A DNA stretch of 64,000 nt, taken from positions 25,918-89,917 of the forward strand of contig NZ_FRCP01000024.1 of the NCBI RefSeq assembly GCF_900142955.1, in the 5' to 3' direction. This document shows positions 42,638-54,800 of the stretch, in pieces. Both the position numbers and the translations under genes were made by a program. The notes beneath the pieces are model-generated. The model was not told the origin of the DNA. It did no database searches and saw only the letters and a list, made by a program, of their open reading frames with translations. Source of the DNA: Anaerosporobacter mobilis DSM 15930 (GTDB lineage Bacteria; Bacillota; Clostridia; Lachnospirales; Lachnospiraceae). How positions within the stretch are numbered: position 1 is the first letter of the stretch; each line of letters opens with the position of its first letter.

Positions 42638-42987
42638 GACACGAAGCAAAGAAAATAGCTCAGATAGTGAGTGAAATATTAACTTTGTTCCTATTAAATG
42701 GAGCAGAGAACATTGATATTAAAGTAAATACAAAGATTTCAACAAATGAACGAAATACGGAAATTATCATAATTCAATATGAGTGTGATTATGAAGAAGA
42801 ATTTATACAAAAGATAGAATATAACTTGAATACGCAACGTCAGTATGAAATTGAAGGTTATTATTGGCAGTTAGTTGGAGAAGATGATTCCAGTGATGAA
42901 CTGCATCTTGTTGGAGCTATGGTAGATGAAGCAAATGTATCAAAAAAAGGAAAAGACTTGCATATTCAGTTATTAAGAAAAGCATAA
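42634..42987 (+). CDS. Small soluble protein coupled to DUF1576
   Basis: 117 residues; the ATG overlaps the DUF1576 stop (ATGA), so translation is coupled. The protein has an N-terminal helix and several beta strands (IDIKVNTKIS, TEIIIIQYECD) and is acidic. I do not recognise it. Its coupling suggests a cytoplasmic partner of the membrane protein. Confidence 0.75.
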   Translation: MRHEAKKIAQIVSEILTLFLLNGAENIDIKVNTKISTNERNTEIIIIQYECDYEEEFIQKIEYNLNTQRQYEIEGYYWQLVGEDDSSDELHLVGAMVDEANVSKKGKDLHIQLLRKA

Positions 42988-43035
42988 AGTTGCAATTCGA
43001 TATTTGTCGTGGTTAAACCTTTAATAGGCGGTAAT

Positions 43036-43095
43036 AAATAACTCCTTCGTGGTAAAGAATATATATCATTATTCTTAACTAAGAAGGAGTTATTT
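43036..43095 (+). terminator. Long hairpin after the DUF1576 operon
   Basis: A perfect 13-base arm AAATAACTCCTTC (43036-43048) with GAAGGAGTTATTT (43083-43095), and an inner AAGAAT/ATTCTT stem. There is no clean T-run, so it may terminate weakly, stabilise the RNA end, or be a small mobile palindrome. Confidence 0.45.
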
Positions 43096-43273
43096 ACGTA
43101 CCATAAACAACATAACAGTATTTATGTTACCAGAATATTATGATTAATGATTTGACACCCACACTCAAATCAAAATATTTCCTAAGTGTAACTTTTTTGA
43201 ATATTATACGAATAATAATTAGATGTAGTTTATTTTAAAACTATAAAACAAAAGAAGGAAAGAGGATATTTAC

Positions 43274-44680
43274 ATGGTTTTTAGCAGTATAACTTTTTTG
43301 TTTTATTTTCTACCAGCATTAATCATAATTTATTATTTAGCTCCAAGTAAATTAAAAAACTTGGTTATGATAATTGCTAGTTTTGTATTCTATGCATGGG
43401 GAGAAATTCGGTTTATACCAATAATGTTATTTCTATCGCTAGAAGATTTTGTATGCGCAAAGTTAATGGAAAAACATCGTGACAATAAAAAGCGTCGTCG
43501 TATCTATATGTTAATATCCGTTTGTAGTAATTTAGGTGTATTAATATTTTTTAAATATACGAACTTTTTACTAGGTAACTTGTTTGGATTGTTTGGGATG
43601 AGTTCTCCATTTATAGAGATAATCCTTCCAATTGGAGTATCTTTTAACTCCTTCCAGTCCATATCTTATGCCATTGATGTGTATAGGGGAACAACAAGTT
43701 GTGAAAAAAAATATTACAATTACCTTGCCTATACTACATTGTTCCCTCAGATTATAGCGGGTCCTATCGTTCGATACGTAACAGTAGAAAATGACTTAGA
43801 TGACCATATGCTTACTCAGGATAGTTTTTCAATGGGGATGCGTCGTTTTATCATAGGTCTTGGTAAAAAAGTATTGATAGCTAATAATGTAGGGCTATTA
43901 TGGAGCCAAATATCCATTGGTGCTGCGGGAGATCCTTCTGTATTATTATATTGGATTGGTATACTAGCATATACGTTTCAAATATATTTTGATTTTTCTG
44001 GTTACTCAGATATGGCAATTGGTCTTGCTAGGATCTTCGGGCTTAATTTTGATGAAAACTTCAACTACCCGTATATCTCAAAGAGTATCACTGAATTCTG
44101 GCGTCGTTGGCATATAACGTTGGGGGCATGGTTTCGGGATTATGTATATATTCCCCTTGGTGGCAATCGATGCTCTAAGTTAAAACATCTTAGAAATTTA
44201 CTTATTGTATGGGCTTTGACAGGGTTTTGGCATGGAGCATCGTGGAATTTTATCTTTTGGGGATTATATTTCGCAGTGATATTAATAGCGGAAAAGTATT
44301 TCTTATTAAAAATACTTGATAAAATTCCTTCGTTCTTCAGACATGTATATACGATTTTTCTTGTTATGATTAGCTGGGCCATCTTTTACTTTGAGAACCT
44401 TAATGAACTTAAGAATTACCTGTTGGGAATGTTTGGCTTTGGTGGTATTCCATTATTTAACCAGGAAGGCTTATATTATCTGTTAAGTTATGGAGTTATA
44501 TTTGTCCTAGCGGCATATTTCTCAACTCCGCATTTAAAGAAAGTAATTAATTTTACTGAAAAAACAACTAAGAGATATGTATTTATTTGTGGTACGTTTG
44601 TTTATGCTTTCGTGTTTCTTATTTGTGTTGCATATCTTGTTGACAGCACCTATAATCCATTTTTGTATTTTAGATTCTAA
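43274..44680 (+). CDS. MBOAT-family O-acyltransferase (AlgI/DltB-like)
   Basis: 468 residues with about ten membrane segments. It begins MVFSSITFLFYFLPA, as in AlgI relatives. The catalytic histidine is in FWHGASWNF (His320), with PQIIAGPIVRY and SEFWRRWHITL-type sequence upstream (about 160 and 275). Such proteins move an acetyl group across the membrane for transfer to an extracellular polysaccharide. The next gene encodes the DHHW partner, six bases plus a ribosome site away, so the pair forms an O-acetylation module. Confidence 0.93.
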   Translation: MVFSSITFLFYFLPALIIIYYLAPSKLKNLVMIIASFVFYAWGEIRFIPIMLFLSLEDFVCAKLMEKHRDNKKRRRIYMLISVCSNLGVLIFFKYTNFLLGNLFGLFGMSSPFIEIILPIGVSFNSFQSISYAIDVYRGTTSCEKKYYNYLAYTTLFPQIIAGPIVRYVTVENDLDDHMLTQDSFSMGMRRFIIGLGKKVLIANNVGLLWSQISIGAAGDPSVLLYWIGILAYTFQIYFDFSGYSDMAIGLARIFGLNFDENFNYPYISKSITEFWRRWHITLGAWFRDYVYIPLGGNRCSKLKHLRNLLIVWALTGFWHGASWNFIFWGLYFAVILIAEKYFLLKILDKIPSFFRHVYTIFLVMISWAIFYFENLNELKNYLLGMFGFGGIPLFNQEGLYYLLSYGVIFVLAAYFSTPHLKKVINFTEKTTKRYVFICGTFVYAFVFLICVAYLVDSTYNPFLYFRF

Positions 44681-44691
44681 GGAGGTTGCAT

Positions 44692-45831
44692 ATGAAACTT
44701 ACATTTAATAAAATATTTTTCTATCTATTTGCCTTATTGTGGTCAGGTCTTATCATATGTAATCTTGTCACTCCTGAGAGAAAATTTTCTGAAAATGAAA
44801 ATAGATTTTTAGCAGAATTACCGAAATACACCAATGCTAAGTTAATCAATGGGGAATATATGAATGGGCTAGATGAATATGTCAATGATCAGTTCGTTTT
44901 GAGGGATAATTGGATCAGTTTAAAAACTATGGCAGAGAGAGCTCTTCTTAAGCTTGATATTAACTCTGTATATTTTGCAAAAGATGACTATTTGATTGAA
45001 AAACATAATAAGAGTGATGTGTCTGAAGAACAAGCGGAAAAGAATAAAGACCGCTTAACAGAATTTGTTAAGAAATATGTAGAGAAACTGGGGGAGAACC
45101 GAGTAAATGTTATGTTGGTTCCTACAGCCTCCGAGATATTAAGAGACAAATTACCGCCATTTGCTACTGGATATGATCAAGAGGCCTACATGAATGAAGT
45201 GATAGAATCTCTATCAGAAGGTACATTCATTGATGTAAGAGATGCTTTTAATCAACATAAAGATGAGTACATTTATTATCGTACTGATCACCACTGGACA
45301 GCACTTGGTGCATTTTATGCATATGAGCAATGGGCAAAGGATGCAGGATTTACGCCACTTAGTAGGGAACAATTTGATATTACCTTAGGATCTGATAAGT
45401 TCTATGGTACCTTGCATTCAAAAGTAAATGTGAATGTAGAACCAGATGATATCTATCTATATGAAATAAAAGAAGATATGAATTATCAATTACTTTATAA
45501 TTTGACTGATGAAACGGATACTTTATATGATTTAAGCCAATTAGAGGGGAAAGATAAATATTCTGTATATATGGGTGGTAATAACGCCTTGGTTAAAGTT
45601 AAGACGAATAATATGAATGGAAGAAGGCTTTTGGTAATTAAAGATTCCTATGCCCATACCTTTGTTCCATTGGCTGTAAATCATTATGAAGAAACCTATA
45701 TGATCGATTTTCGTTACTTTAATGGCGGTGTTGAAGAGTTTGTAGAAGAGAATGAGATTACAGATGTACTAGTACTATATAATACAATGAATTTTGTAAA
45801 AGATAAGAATTCAATAAAATTTCTAAAATAA
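44692..45831 (+). CDS. DHHW-motif protein, AlgX/AlgJ-like O-acetylation partner
   Basis: 379 residues from the ATG at 44692 (AAGGAGG upstream). One N-terminal membrane anchor (about 8-25), then an extracellular SGNH-like domain with the signature TDHHWTALGAF (Asp199-His-His-Trp). The nucleophile Ser is probably in the VIKDSYAHTFVP segment near 315-322. It should complete acetyl transfer to a cell-surface glycan outside the membrane. Confidence 0.9.
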   Translation: MKLTFNKIFFYLFALLWSGLIICNLVTPERKFSENENRFLAELPKYTNAKLINGEYMNGLDEYVNDQFVLRDNWISLKTMAERALLKLDINSVYFAKDDYLIEKHNKSDVSEEQAEKNKDRLTEFVKKYVEKLGENRVNVMLVPTASEILRDKLPPFATGYDQEAYMNEVIESLSEGTFIDVRDAFNQHKDEYIYYRTDHHWTALGAFYAYEQWAKDAGFTPLSREQFDITLGSDKFYGTLHSKVNVNVEPDDIYLYEIKEDMNYQLLYNLTDETDTLYDLSQLEGKDKYSVYMGGNNALVKVKTNNMNGRRLLVIKDSYAHTFVPLAVNHYEETYMIDFRYFNGGVEEFVEENEITDVLVLYNTMNFVKDKNSIKFLK

Positions 45832-45850
45832 ATAGTAGGGTAAAGTATAT

Positions 45851-45890
45851 AGTAAATTCCAGTTCCGAATCAACTGGAATTTACTTTTTT
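45851..45890 (+). terminator. Strong rho-independent terminator
   Basis: A perfect 14-base arm AGTAAATTCCAGTT (45851-45864) with AACTGGAATTTACT (45872-45885), then six T residues. It separates the O-acetylation genes from the type VII secretion locus. Confidence 0.85.
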
Positions 45891-45919
45891 ATTTAGCATT
45901 TACATTATATAACATATAT

Positions 45920-45948
45920 TTGCATACTTAATTTATATGTGGTATAAT
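45920..45948 (+). promoter_or_regulatory. Sigma-A promoter of the type VII secretion locus
   Basis: TTGCAT (45920-45925), 17-base spacer, TATAAT (45943-45948). It lies 93 bases before the first WXG100 gene and right after the terminator. Confidence 0.7.
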
Positions 45949-46040
45949 TTTAAAAAATATGATAAAATAAGGAAATAAAAAGCGTAAATATTACATAAAG
46001 ATGAAGTAAAAGAAATTTGATAAAAGAAAGGATGATTATT

Positions 46041-46355
46041 ATGGCAGGAACTGCTTTTGTATCAGCTGACATTGATAAGATTATGCAATTTGAAAAAGAA
46101 AGTGAAGAAGCAATAACTGAATTTGATGCTATCAAGGAACAATTTAATGAAATTAATGCTACATTACTAGAAAAATGGAAAGGTGATGGAGCCGATGCAT
46201 ACAAGAAGGAAGTAAAACATATTCTTGAAAACATCGGTGGAATAAAGGATATATTAGATGTAATTAATAACGGTGCTGTTAAAGATGTCAAGGATAATTA
46301 TTTGAAACTTGATAATGAACTTGGAGAATTTAATAAAAATCCACAATCTGAATAA
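46041..46355 (+). CDS. WXG100-family protein
   Basis: 104 residues from the ATG at 46041 (AAAGGATG upstream). Two helices joined by a WKG turn (LLEKWKGDGADAYKKE at about 42-57), the hallmark of ESAT-6-like type VII secretion substrates. It opens the T7SS locus, which ends with an EssC-type ATPase. It may be secreted itself or form part of the apparatus. Confidence 0.88.
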   Translation: MAGTAFVSADIDKIMQFEKESEEAITEFDAIKEQFNEINATLLEKWKGDGADAYKKEVKHILENIGGIKDILDVINNGAVKDVKDNYLKLDNELGEFNKNPQSE

Positions 46356-46407
46356 AAAGCAGAAGAGTAACAATAAAAAATATACGAATTGTAGAGGATA
46401 GAGTCAT

Positions 46408-46569
46408 ATGAGTAGACCAGATATTGGCGATGCTAAAATACCAGATGTATTAATAAATAATAGATCACAAATAAAGAAATTGTCAGTACTTCAAGAAGAT
46501 GCCCAAGAATCCATATATTCTTTGATTTTTGCCGAAACACAACAAAGGAGTATAGATAAGTATGAGTAG
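46408..46569 (+). CDS. Small protein in the T7SS locus, 53 aa
   Basis: ATG after GAGGATAGAGTC, 53 codons, with the stop overlapping the next gene by eight bases (ATGAGTAG). The sequence (MSRPDIGDAKIPDVLINNRS at the start) is soluble and mostly helical, with no motif. The ribosome site and overlap with the kinase gene make it a likely gene. Function unknown. Confidence 0.5.
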   Translation: MSRPDIGDAKIPDVLINNRSQIKKLSVLQEDAQESIYSLIFAETQQRSIDKYE

Positions 46570-48445
46570 TGAATTAGTTGGTAATTCATATCGTTATATT
46601 ATTGATACATCTTATGGTATTAATAAAGACGGCTTTATAGCTATTGGTACAGAGAGTATTGTTTATAAAGGACTTAAAACTAAGCTAGACGGTGGACTTC
46701 AGTTCTCTTGTGTTTTAAAGTTTAAACCCAAATCTATTATATTAGACGGAAAAGTTGTAAATCGTTTAGAAATCTTTAGAAATGAAGAGTGTAAGATATT
46801 TGAAGAACTAAGAGAGTGTAGATCGATTGTACGAATTGAAGATGTAGTTGGAGATATGGGCGATTTTAGTTTGGTTTGTAATAAAAATAATACTGGCGTA
46901 ATTGATACTGCATCATATTTTTGTGTAATTGAAGAGTTTATTGATGGTTGGTCGCTTGAGGAATATTGTAGAGAAGAATACTGGAAACTTAGAAAGATCG
47001 AATTACTAGACAATGGACTCAGTAATGTTGTTAACTATCCAGAGTTTAGAAAAGAAGAAAAGGCAGCTGTCAATCTTAGTTACAATTATGATAATATTCT
47101 AAAATATCAAAATCAGATTATGCTGTTTATGATTAATTTGTGTGATATTTTGGAGTTTGTGACAGAACAAAAACATATTTTACATTTGGATATAAAGCCA
47201 GAGAATATAATGGTGACCAGATACGGAAAAGAGTTGGTGCTTATAGATTTTGGTAGATCAAAAAAGGTTACGAATGCTAATCGTTTTGCCCTCAGCAACT
47301 TATCAGAGACAGATTATAATAAGAATGAAACACTAGAAAGACCATATGAATATGGCACTTTAGGGTATGCTGCTCCAGAATGTTATTCAACAGCTTCTGA
47401 AGATTCATTATTTCCATTTACAGGAGATATTGAATGGGGAAAAATGTCCATCGAAAGTGATATATTCTCATGGGGAGTGACATTTTGGGAATGCTTGAAT
47501 CTTTTTGAGCTTGTTACTAAAAATGAGCAATTTTCAACTGATATGCATGACTTTTATAGAAAAAATTTTTTGTATGATGCTATTTATTGTAACAGAGATT
47601 TCTCTTGTACCTCTATTTTCTATCATAAGAAACTAGAAACTATAATTAAAAAGTGTACAAAAAAACGAGATAAGAATTATTTCAACTTGAACAATAAAGA
47701 GTATTACCATTCCTATAAGGAATTAAAAAAAGATATTGAAAATGCAAAGGACTCGGCACCTACGATTATAAAAGAGGAAAATATTAAAGTTAAAAATGCA
47801 TTTAAATCGTGTGGTATTATGCTTGCATCCTTTTCTTTGTTTTTAATTATTTATTTTATTTATCGAAGCATGGCATTTAATATTGCTCAGAGTAAATGGA
47901 ATAATCTAATTAGTACATATAATGATACACAGTTCTATAAATTGGACGAGATTGCTATAGATTTAATAACTACTGCTCCTGCTAATAGCAAGGATGATAC
48001 CTATAACATGATTGCAAGTTTTACGTACCAAGATGGGAATATATCTGATTTTGAAGCTACTATGCTTGTAGAACTTTTGGAACTGGCTGGTAATCAAAAT
48101 TCGTTAGCACAGCGCATTGATGAAATAATGGAAAATGCAAATACAAGAAAGTTCAAAGAAATATCAACTGAAATTATCAAATTAAATCCCAAAGATGAAA
48201 GTATTGGTTATGAACTAGCAAGGGCAATCTTTAATGTTGAAGTAGGTAAAACTGACATTGTTCATGCCTATGATACTTTGAATGAGTACCAAGAAAATGA
48301 AAAATTTCGCAGTGCAGTTGTAAAACTTAAGAATGTGTTAGATAATGACGAAAATATAGCGATTATATCAAAAAGTAAAGGTATAAGTAGACCTGAAATA
48401 AAAAAATTCCTTAAGAATATTACTACGAAGGAGGAAAAACAATGA
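46562..48445 (+). CDS. Membrane Ser/Thr protein kinase
   Basis: 627 residues, AAAGGAG before the ATG. The kinase domain (about 8-390) has VLKFKPKS (catalytic Lys), HLDIKPEN at 208-215, DFG at 229-231 and GTLGYAAPE. HRD is HLD here, as in some bacterial kinases. One membrane segment (about 418-440) leads to an outer part of about 185 residues, helical and TPR-like. Kinases of this type accompany Firmicutes T7SS loci. Target and signal are unknown. The next gene overlaps by four bases. Confidence 0.9.
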   Translation: MSSELVGNSYRYIIDTSYGINKDGFIAIGTESIVYKGLKTKLDGGLQFSCVLKFKPKSIILDGKVVNRLEIFRNEECKIFEELRECRSIVRIEDVVGDMGDFSLVCNKNNTGVIDTASYFCVIEEFIDGWSLEEYCREEYWKLRKIELLDNGLSNVVNYPEFRKEEKAAVNLSYNYDNILKYQNQIMLFMINLCDILEFVTEQKHILHLDIKPENIMVTRYGKELVLIDFGRSKKVTNANRFALSNLSETDYNKNETLERPYEYGTLGYAAPECYSTASEDSLFPFTGDIEWGKMSIESDIFSWGVTFWECLNLFELVTKNEQFSTDMHDFYRKNFLYDAIYCNRDFSCTSIFYHKKLETIIKKCTKKRDKNYFNLNNKEYYHSYKELKKDIENAKDSAPTIIKEENIKVKNAFKSCGIMLASFSLFLIIYFIYRSMAFNIAQSKWNNLISTYNDTQFYKLDEIAIDLITTAPANSKDDTYNMIASFTYQDGNISDFEATMLVELLELAGNQNSLAQRIDEIMENANTRKFKEISTEIIKLNPKDESIGYELARAIFNVEVGKTDIVHAYDTLNEYQENEKFRSAVVKLKNVLDNDENIAIISKSKGISRPEIKKFLKNITTKEEKQ

Positions 48446-48771
48446 AGAAAGGATCAGGAAAAGTTTTAATTATTAAGTATATCATAAAGGCTTACTTAAA
48501 AAGCTTACTATGTTTCCTTGTTTCTTTTTCTGTAGTGTTTGCAATACTTATATACACTGAACTATACCCTAAACTAGAAAGTGCACTGGATTTAAAATAT
48601 AATTCACCTTTTGTAATGATACCTTTAGTAGGTTTTGTATGTATGACAGTAGTGTGTTTTTTGATCGGATCTCTAATGTACTTTTATAAATATAAAAGAA
48701 ATAAAACAAAGGGAAAATTCTATAAAGAATTTTCAGCAGTTTTAAACAGTCAACAAGAAAGTAAGAAATAA
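48442..48771 (+). CDS. Small two-pass membrane protein
   Basis: 109 residues, ATGA overlap with the kinase gene. Two hydrophobic segments (about 18-38 and 56-78) with basic ends inside. No recognisable family. Coupling suggests it works with the kinase or the secretion channel. Confidence 0.75.
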   Translation: MKKGSGKVLIIKYIIKAYLKSLLCFLVSFSVVFAILIYTELYPKLESALDLKYNSPFVMIPLVGFVCMTVVCFLIGSLMYFYKYKRNKTKGKFYKEFSAVLNSQQESKK

Positions 48772-48817
48772 CACAACTCAATGTTATTATTTCAACGAAT
48801 ATGAAAGGTGTAATAAT

Positions 48818-51800
48818 ATGCATAGATATGTAAAAAAATATATGAAACGCTTTATTTTGATATTTATTATAGTAATTTTGTTTGTTGATGTAATATCTGC
48901 AGCGGTTCACAATAATGCGTATGCGGAAGGGTTACCTACTTCGGAAGATGAAGGTCTACCTACGACGGAGGAAGAAGCTCCACCTACGTCAGAGGAAGAA
49001 GCGCCGCCTACGACAGAGGAAGAAGAACCGCCTACGACAGGGGAAGAAGAACCACCTGCGACAGAGGAAGAAAATCTACCTACTTTTGAGATTCTAATTG
49101 ATCAATCTATTCGTGGAAATATTACTATTACGCTCCAAAATAGTGAAGATCCTACAGAAATTCAAACAGAAGAAGTAGTAGATGGAAAAGTAACATTTAA
49201 CGATTTTGTCAATAGCAGTGATACATACGATATTCAAATAACTGGTATGATAGGGTATGAAGATTATAGCCAATTAGGATTAACTTTTAGTGATACATAC
49301 TTATCGTTTGAACTTATTGACTTTGAACCTTTGGAAACCATAGAAGTTAGGGGACTTATTGTGGATGAAGGCGATAATCCTTATTGTGATGGTGGTACTG
49401 TATCGTATACTGGATACGATGATGGTTCGGTTAACCTTGAGAACGATGGAACCTTTTGCGCCACAGTTTATAAAGATAAGTCATATGAATTTACAGTTAT
49501 TCCAGCAAATGAAAAGTATAATAATCCGATGTACTTGGGAATTGTAAATGGTCAAACAGATATTCTTGATTTGAATGGGAAACTTTCGATAAAAGAATTT
49601 TCTATTACTACGAACGCTGGTGAGAATGGAACAATCACGGAATCAGAGGATTCTATTCCTTATGGTTCTAGCAGGAGTGTAAGTGCAAAAGCAGACCAAG
49701 GATATCGAATTGAAACCTTTATGATAGATAATTCACCAGTTACTGATGCGGTTGGTAAGGTGGAATACGATTTTTCTTTTGATGAAATTAATACTGACCA
49801 TATAGTTGAAGTTACATTTACTGTGAAAACATGGGAGGTTAGATTTAGTTTTAGTGAGAACGGAAAGTTATTTCAGGAAGAAAACGAAGATATGTTAGTT
49901 AGTGGGGGATACATAATTGCTAAAGAGGGTGATAACCCAAGTTTTACTGCTAAGGCAGACAATAATTATCATATTAGTAGTGTTGAAATCGATGGAGTAG
50001 TCCAAACAGATTGTGTATATAATAATGATTTAACAGAGTATTCATACGAATTCACTAATATTGATAACGATCATTTCATTACGATTACATTTGCAATTAA
50101 TACATATGATATCAATATTATCACAGGAGAAAATGGTTCAGTCTTAGTTGGAGATTCTTCAGCAGGTACAACTCAGAATATTAATCATGGAGAGAATCTT
50201 ACACTTATTCTCGTTCCTGACGAAGAATATGATGTTGAGGAGATTACTCTTGATGGGGAGGCTGTCAATAATTTTGACTTTATAGACAATAATTCCACAT
50301 ACGAATATGTACTTCCTGTTACAGAAGCACATACTATTACAATAAAATTTTGTAGGATAGAAACTATAGATGATGATTTAACAGGTTATAAGCTAATGGC
50401 TGAAAATCTCATTAGTGGATATCCAAAAATTGTAGGTGGAACTCAAGTTTATAATTTTTTGAATGGTGACTCAAGAGTAATCATAACTCCTCAATTACCT
50501 TATACGAAGATTAGAATAAATGGAGAAAGGAATTTTATATCCTCTTATTCGGAGATAGAAATATCAGATTCAAAAAAAATATCGAGAATTGAAGTTTATA
50601 ATCCCTCAAAAAGACTAGGTAGCAGATGGGTGGAAATAAATATATTAGATATTCAGATCATCATGGATAAAACGGAACCATGTGTTGTAGATATACCAGC
50701 TATGGAATGGACAAACCATGATTATATCGTAAATGGAAACGTAACGGATGAGGATTCTGAAACGAATCCATCATCAGGACTTTCAAGAGTAGTATGGTCA
50801 AATGTGCAATTAACTAAAACTCAAGTTTTAGAAGAAGAAACAAATACAGTTCCTATATCAAATGGAACATATGCATTTACTTGTACAGGTGAGCATAATA
50901 ATGAAAGATACTATGTTTATGCTGTTGATAACGCGAATAATGTTTCTGACGAAAAAACAATAGATATTAAAATAGATATGACAAAGCCGGAGATTACAGA
51001 ATTTACATTTGGTAAGCTCGAATCTTATGTTGATCCACAAAATATAAATTTTTTAACTTATGGGACTTTCTTTAATAAAACAATTGAAGTCGAAGTTTCA
51101 GTCAAAGACGAAGGTGTTTCTTCTGGTCTAAAAGAAATAACAATATATAGTGATGGAAATGCAGTAGAAACTAAACCAGTTGTTGGCTCTTCAGCTAAAT
51201 TCGACTTAGGAACTGGCTACTTCAGTGGTAATGAGATTACAGCATCAATAAAAGATGTGGCAGGTAATGAATCAGAAGGAAAGACAAAACCTTCCGATGT
51301 TGTGACTAACGCTAACAGTGATAAGGTGTGTATAAAAAATGAAAAGCCTATTATATCAATTGAGCCAACGAGTCCTGCTAGTAATGTTAATGAGGAGAAA
51401 AAATGGTATAACAGCAATGTAGGCTTCGATATTAAGGTAACAACCGAAAGTGGCGGTATTTATGCTATCGGTATTAAGATAAATGGACAGGAAATCACAA
51501 CGGATGTAAATAAGAAAAAGATAGATGCTAATTACTATGTGTCTCAAACATTGTTGGAAACATTCAATGTAAATACAGATCTTCAACCACTTGAGGGAGA
51601 AAACATAATTGAAGTTACTGCTGTTAATAATTACGGAAATAAACAAACTATAACTGAAAAAGTATATATAGATACAACAAAGCCGGAGATTACAGAATTT
51701 ACATTTGGTAAGCTCGAATCTTATGTTGATCCACAAAATATAAATTTTTTAACTTTTGGGACTTTCTTCAATAAAACGATTGAAGTTGAAGTTTCAGCCA

Positions 51801-54800
51801 AAGACGAAGGTGTTTCTTCTGGTCAAAAAGAAATAACAATATATAGTGATGGAAATGCAGTAGAAACCAAACCAGTTGTTGGCTCCTCAGCTAAATTCAA
51901 CTTAGGATTTGACTACTTCAGTGGTAATGAGATTACAGCATCAATAAACGATGTGGCAGGTAATGAATCAGAAGGAAAAACAAAACCTTCCGATGTTGTG
52001 ACTAACGCTAACAGTGATAAGGTGTGTATAAAAAACGAAAAGCCTATAATATCAATTGTACCAACGAGTTCTGCTAGTTATGTTAAGGAGGAGAAACAGT
52101 GGTATAACAATAATGTAGGCTTCGATATTAAGGTTACAACGGAAAGTGGCGGTATTTATGCTATCGGTATTAAGATAAATGGACAAGAAATCACAACGGA
52201 TGTAAAAAAGAAAAAGATAGATGCTAATTACTATGAGTCTCCAACATTGCAAGAAACATTTAATGTAAATACGGATTTTCGACCACTTGATGGAGAAAAC
52301 ATAATTGAAGTTACAGCTGTTAATAATTATGGAAATAAACAAACTATAACTGAAAAAGTATATATAGATACAACTAAACCAAAGATTGTTGGGTTTAATA
52401 TTGATAAACTGAATAGTGATATGAACAGTGTAATGTTGAACTATCTATCGTTTGGTAATTTCTTTAATGATAAGGTGAGGATTACTGTAATTGCTGATGA
52501 TAATAATGGTGCAACATCAGGAATTAGTACAATTACTCTATATGTTAATGGTAATCCAGTAGATGATTTAGCACAAACAACGACGGTTATAGGTGAAGGG
52601 AAGAGTCAAGCAGTATTTATTTTGCCAAAAGAAATAATTAGTAATTCAAATATTTTGAAAGCAGAATTAACAGCTACCGCAACTGATAATGTCAAAAATA
52701 GTAGTTTTACTACGACTCCGTCTAGTGTGAATTCGAGTATTAAAAGCAATTTGTTAGTGGTTGAAACAATTAATCCTATAATTGAATTCTCAGTTCCTCA
52801 AGCAATCTATACGGATAAAGATGACAAAAAGAGTTATAACGATGATGTTATGATTAATATACAGGCGAAAGATGTGGATTCTGGTATACGCTCTGTTCAA
52901 ATTAGTATCAATGGTACAGAGATACAAAAAGATATGAATGGAAAAGAAGTAAATGCTTATTTTAGTATTACAGAAACACATGCAGAAGTCTTTCAAATTA
53001 GCACTAGCCAAGGAATACGAGCTGATGATGGTTCCTATGTAATTGAGGTAACAGTTGTAGATAATGCTGGAAATAAGTATATGACAAGTGAAACGGTATA
53101 TAAAGATACGGATAGACCGAATATAACAGGGATTAATTTTATTCCAACTACATCAGATGGAATCAGTGATACATCTGAGTTTATAGATGAGTTGGAGTAT
53201 GGATTTTTCTTTAAGGAGGAATTTACAGCTGTTGTTCACGTTTCAGATAAGGAGCCATCATCGGGTTTAGATCGAATAAAATACCATTTGATATCTTATC
53301 AAAATGGTAAAAAAACGGGAGAGAATAGTGGGGAAGTAGTTATAGTTGATGGAATTGCAACTATTGCTGTACCAAAAGGTTTTAAAGGACAAATCATTCT
53401 TGAGGCACTTGATAATACGAAAAACAGCTCTATGGAAGTAACTTCAAAGGCCTTTGTAAGCGATGATAGTAATCCTAAAATTAGTATTGTAATCAATAAT
53501 GATACTTCCTATACGGATGCGGATGGCAATAAGTTGTATGTTTCTGACATGAGTTTTACGGTCTCGCTTACTGACAATCTTTCTGGAATAAAAGAAATAG
53601 GATACTCGAAACAATCAGAAAAGGAAACACTTGAACGAAAAGTTATTTCGATAAATAATACGGGTTATAAAGTTGGAGATGATATTGGAGATGGTTGGGT
53701 AATATCTGAAATGGATTGTAATCTTATAACCAAAGTATCAAAGATATTTAAGCTAAAGTCAGAGGATAACGATATAGTGCTTGCTTTTGATGTAACGGAT
53801 AATTGTAATAACAAGAAAGATAATGTAAAGACGGAGAAAATCACTATTGATAAAACAGCCCCTATAATCAATGTGGTATTTCGTAAAGATGTAAGTAAGA
53901 GTTCATATTATTATAATGCTAACCGTATTGCGGATATAACTGTACTTGAAAGAAATTTTGACGAAGATTTGATTAAGGCGATTATTCAAAATACATATGG
54001 TAATGTACCAAATGTTTCATTTAAGAAAGAATCCAATATAAAACATGTGGCTGTTATTAATTTTGATGAAGGAGACTACACTTTAGATGTAAAAGGTAAA
54101 GATTTGGGTGATCATTCTGCAACCGTTAGTTATAGTGGAGGGAATGAAAAACTATTTTATGTGGATAAAACAAAACCTCTTACAGCAGATAATTTTTCTA
54201 CATTCAGCTCAAGTAAAACCAATAATAGTTTTAATGAGGACAAAACTATTTCGATAGAAGTGACAGAGCATAACTTTGATCCTCAATTAATTCACTTGAC
54301 GATTAAAAGAAAAACAGCAGGATCATCCCATACTGGGGCTGGGTTTACGGATGTGAGTGATATTGCATCTATTAGTAAGTGGATATCGTCTGGAGATAAG
54401 CACAAATTATCATTTACAATATCAGAAGATGGTGTTTATCAGGTGGAATTGAAGACATCTGATCTAGCTGAAAACAGCCAGGATACAAGTAGTACAGTAG
54501 TTTTTGAAATAGACAAAACAGTCCCAGTAGTGAAAACAAGAAATGACAATTTTGTCGCATCAGATGATACTGAGTTTTTAGATATATATCCATATTCGAG
54601 AAAAGACGAATTAGCACCGAGTATTGAATTTGAAGATTTGAATCTTGATCATCTAGAATATGTTTTAACCACTTTCATACCAGATTATACAGGATCAGAA
54701 GGACAAACAATTGTTCAACCTGCGAGGACCTATGTGGAGGAAGACAAGAATAAAACTGGTATTATAAAAGAAGCAAAATTTACACTTCCGAATTTTGAAA

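Noticed and set aside
43036..43095. Long palindrome as a MITE or another attachment site
   Set aside because: It lacks the GAACCGTATCATAA core and direct repeats. A transcript end after the DUF1576 operon is simpler.
51356..52342. Long minus-strand frames inside the giant surface-protein gene
   Set aside because: They are shadows of the repeat-rich plus-strand gene, with no ribosome site or independent signals.
50981..52372. 696-bp direct repeats as mobile element ends
   Set aside because: They are in-frame multiples of the Ig-like protein unit, so gene-internal duplication explains them.
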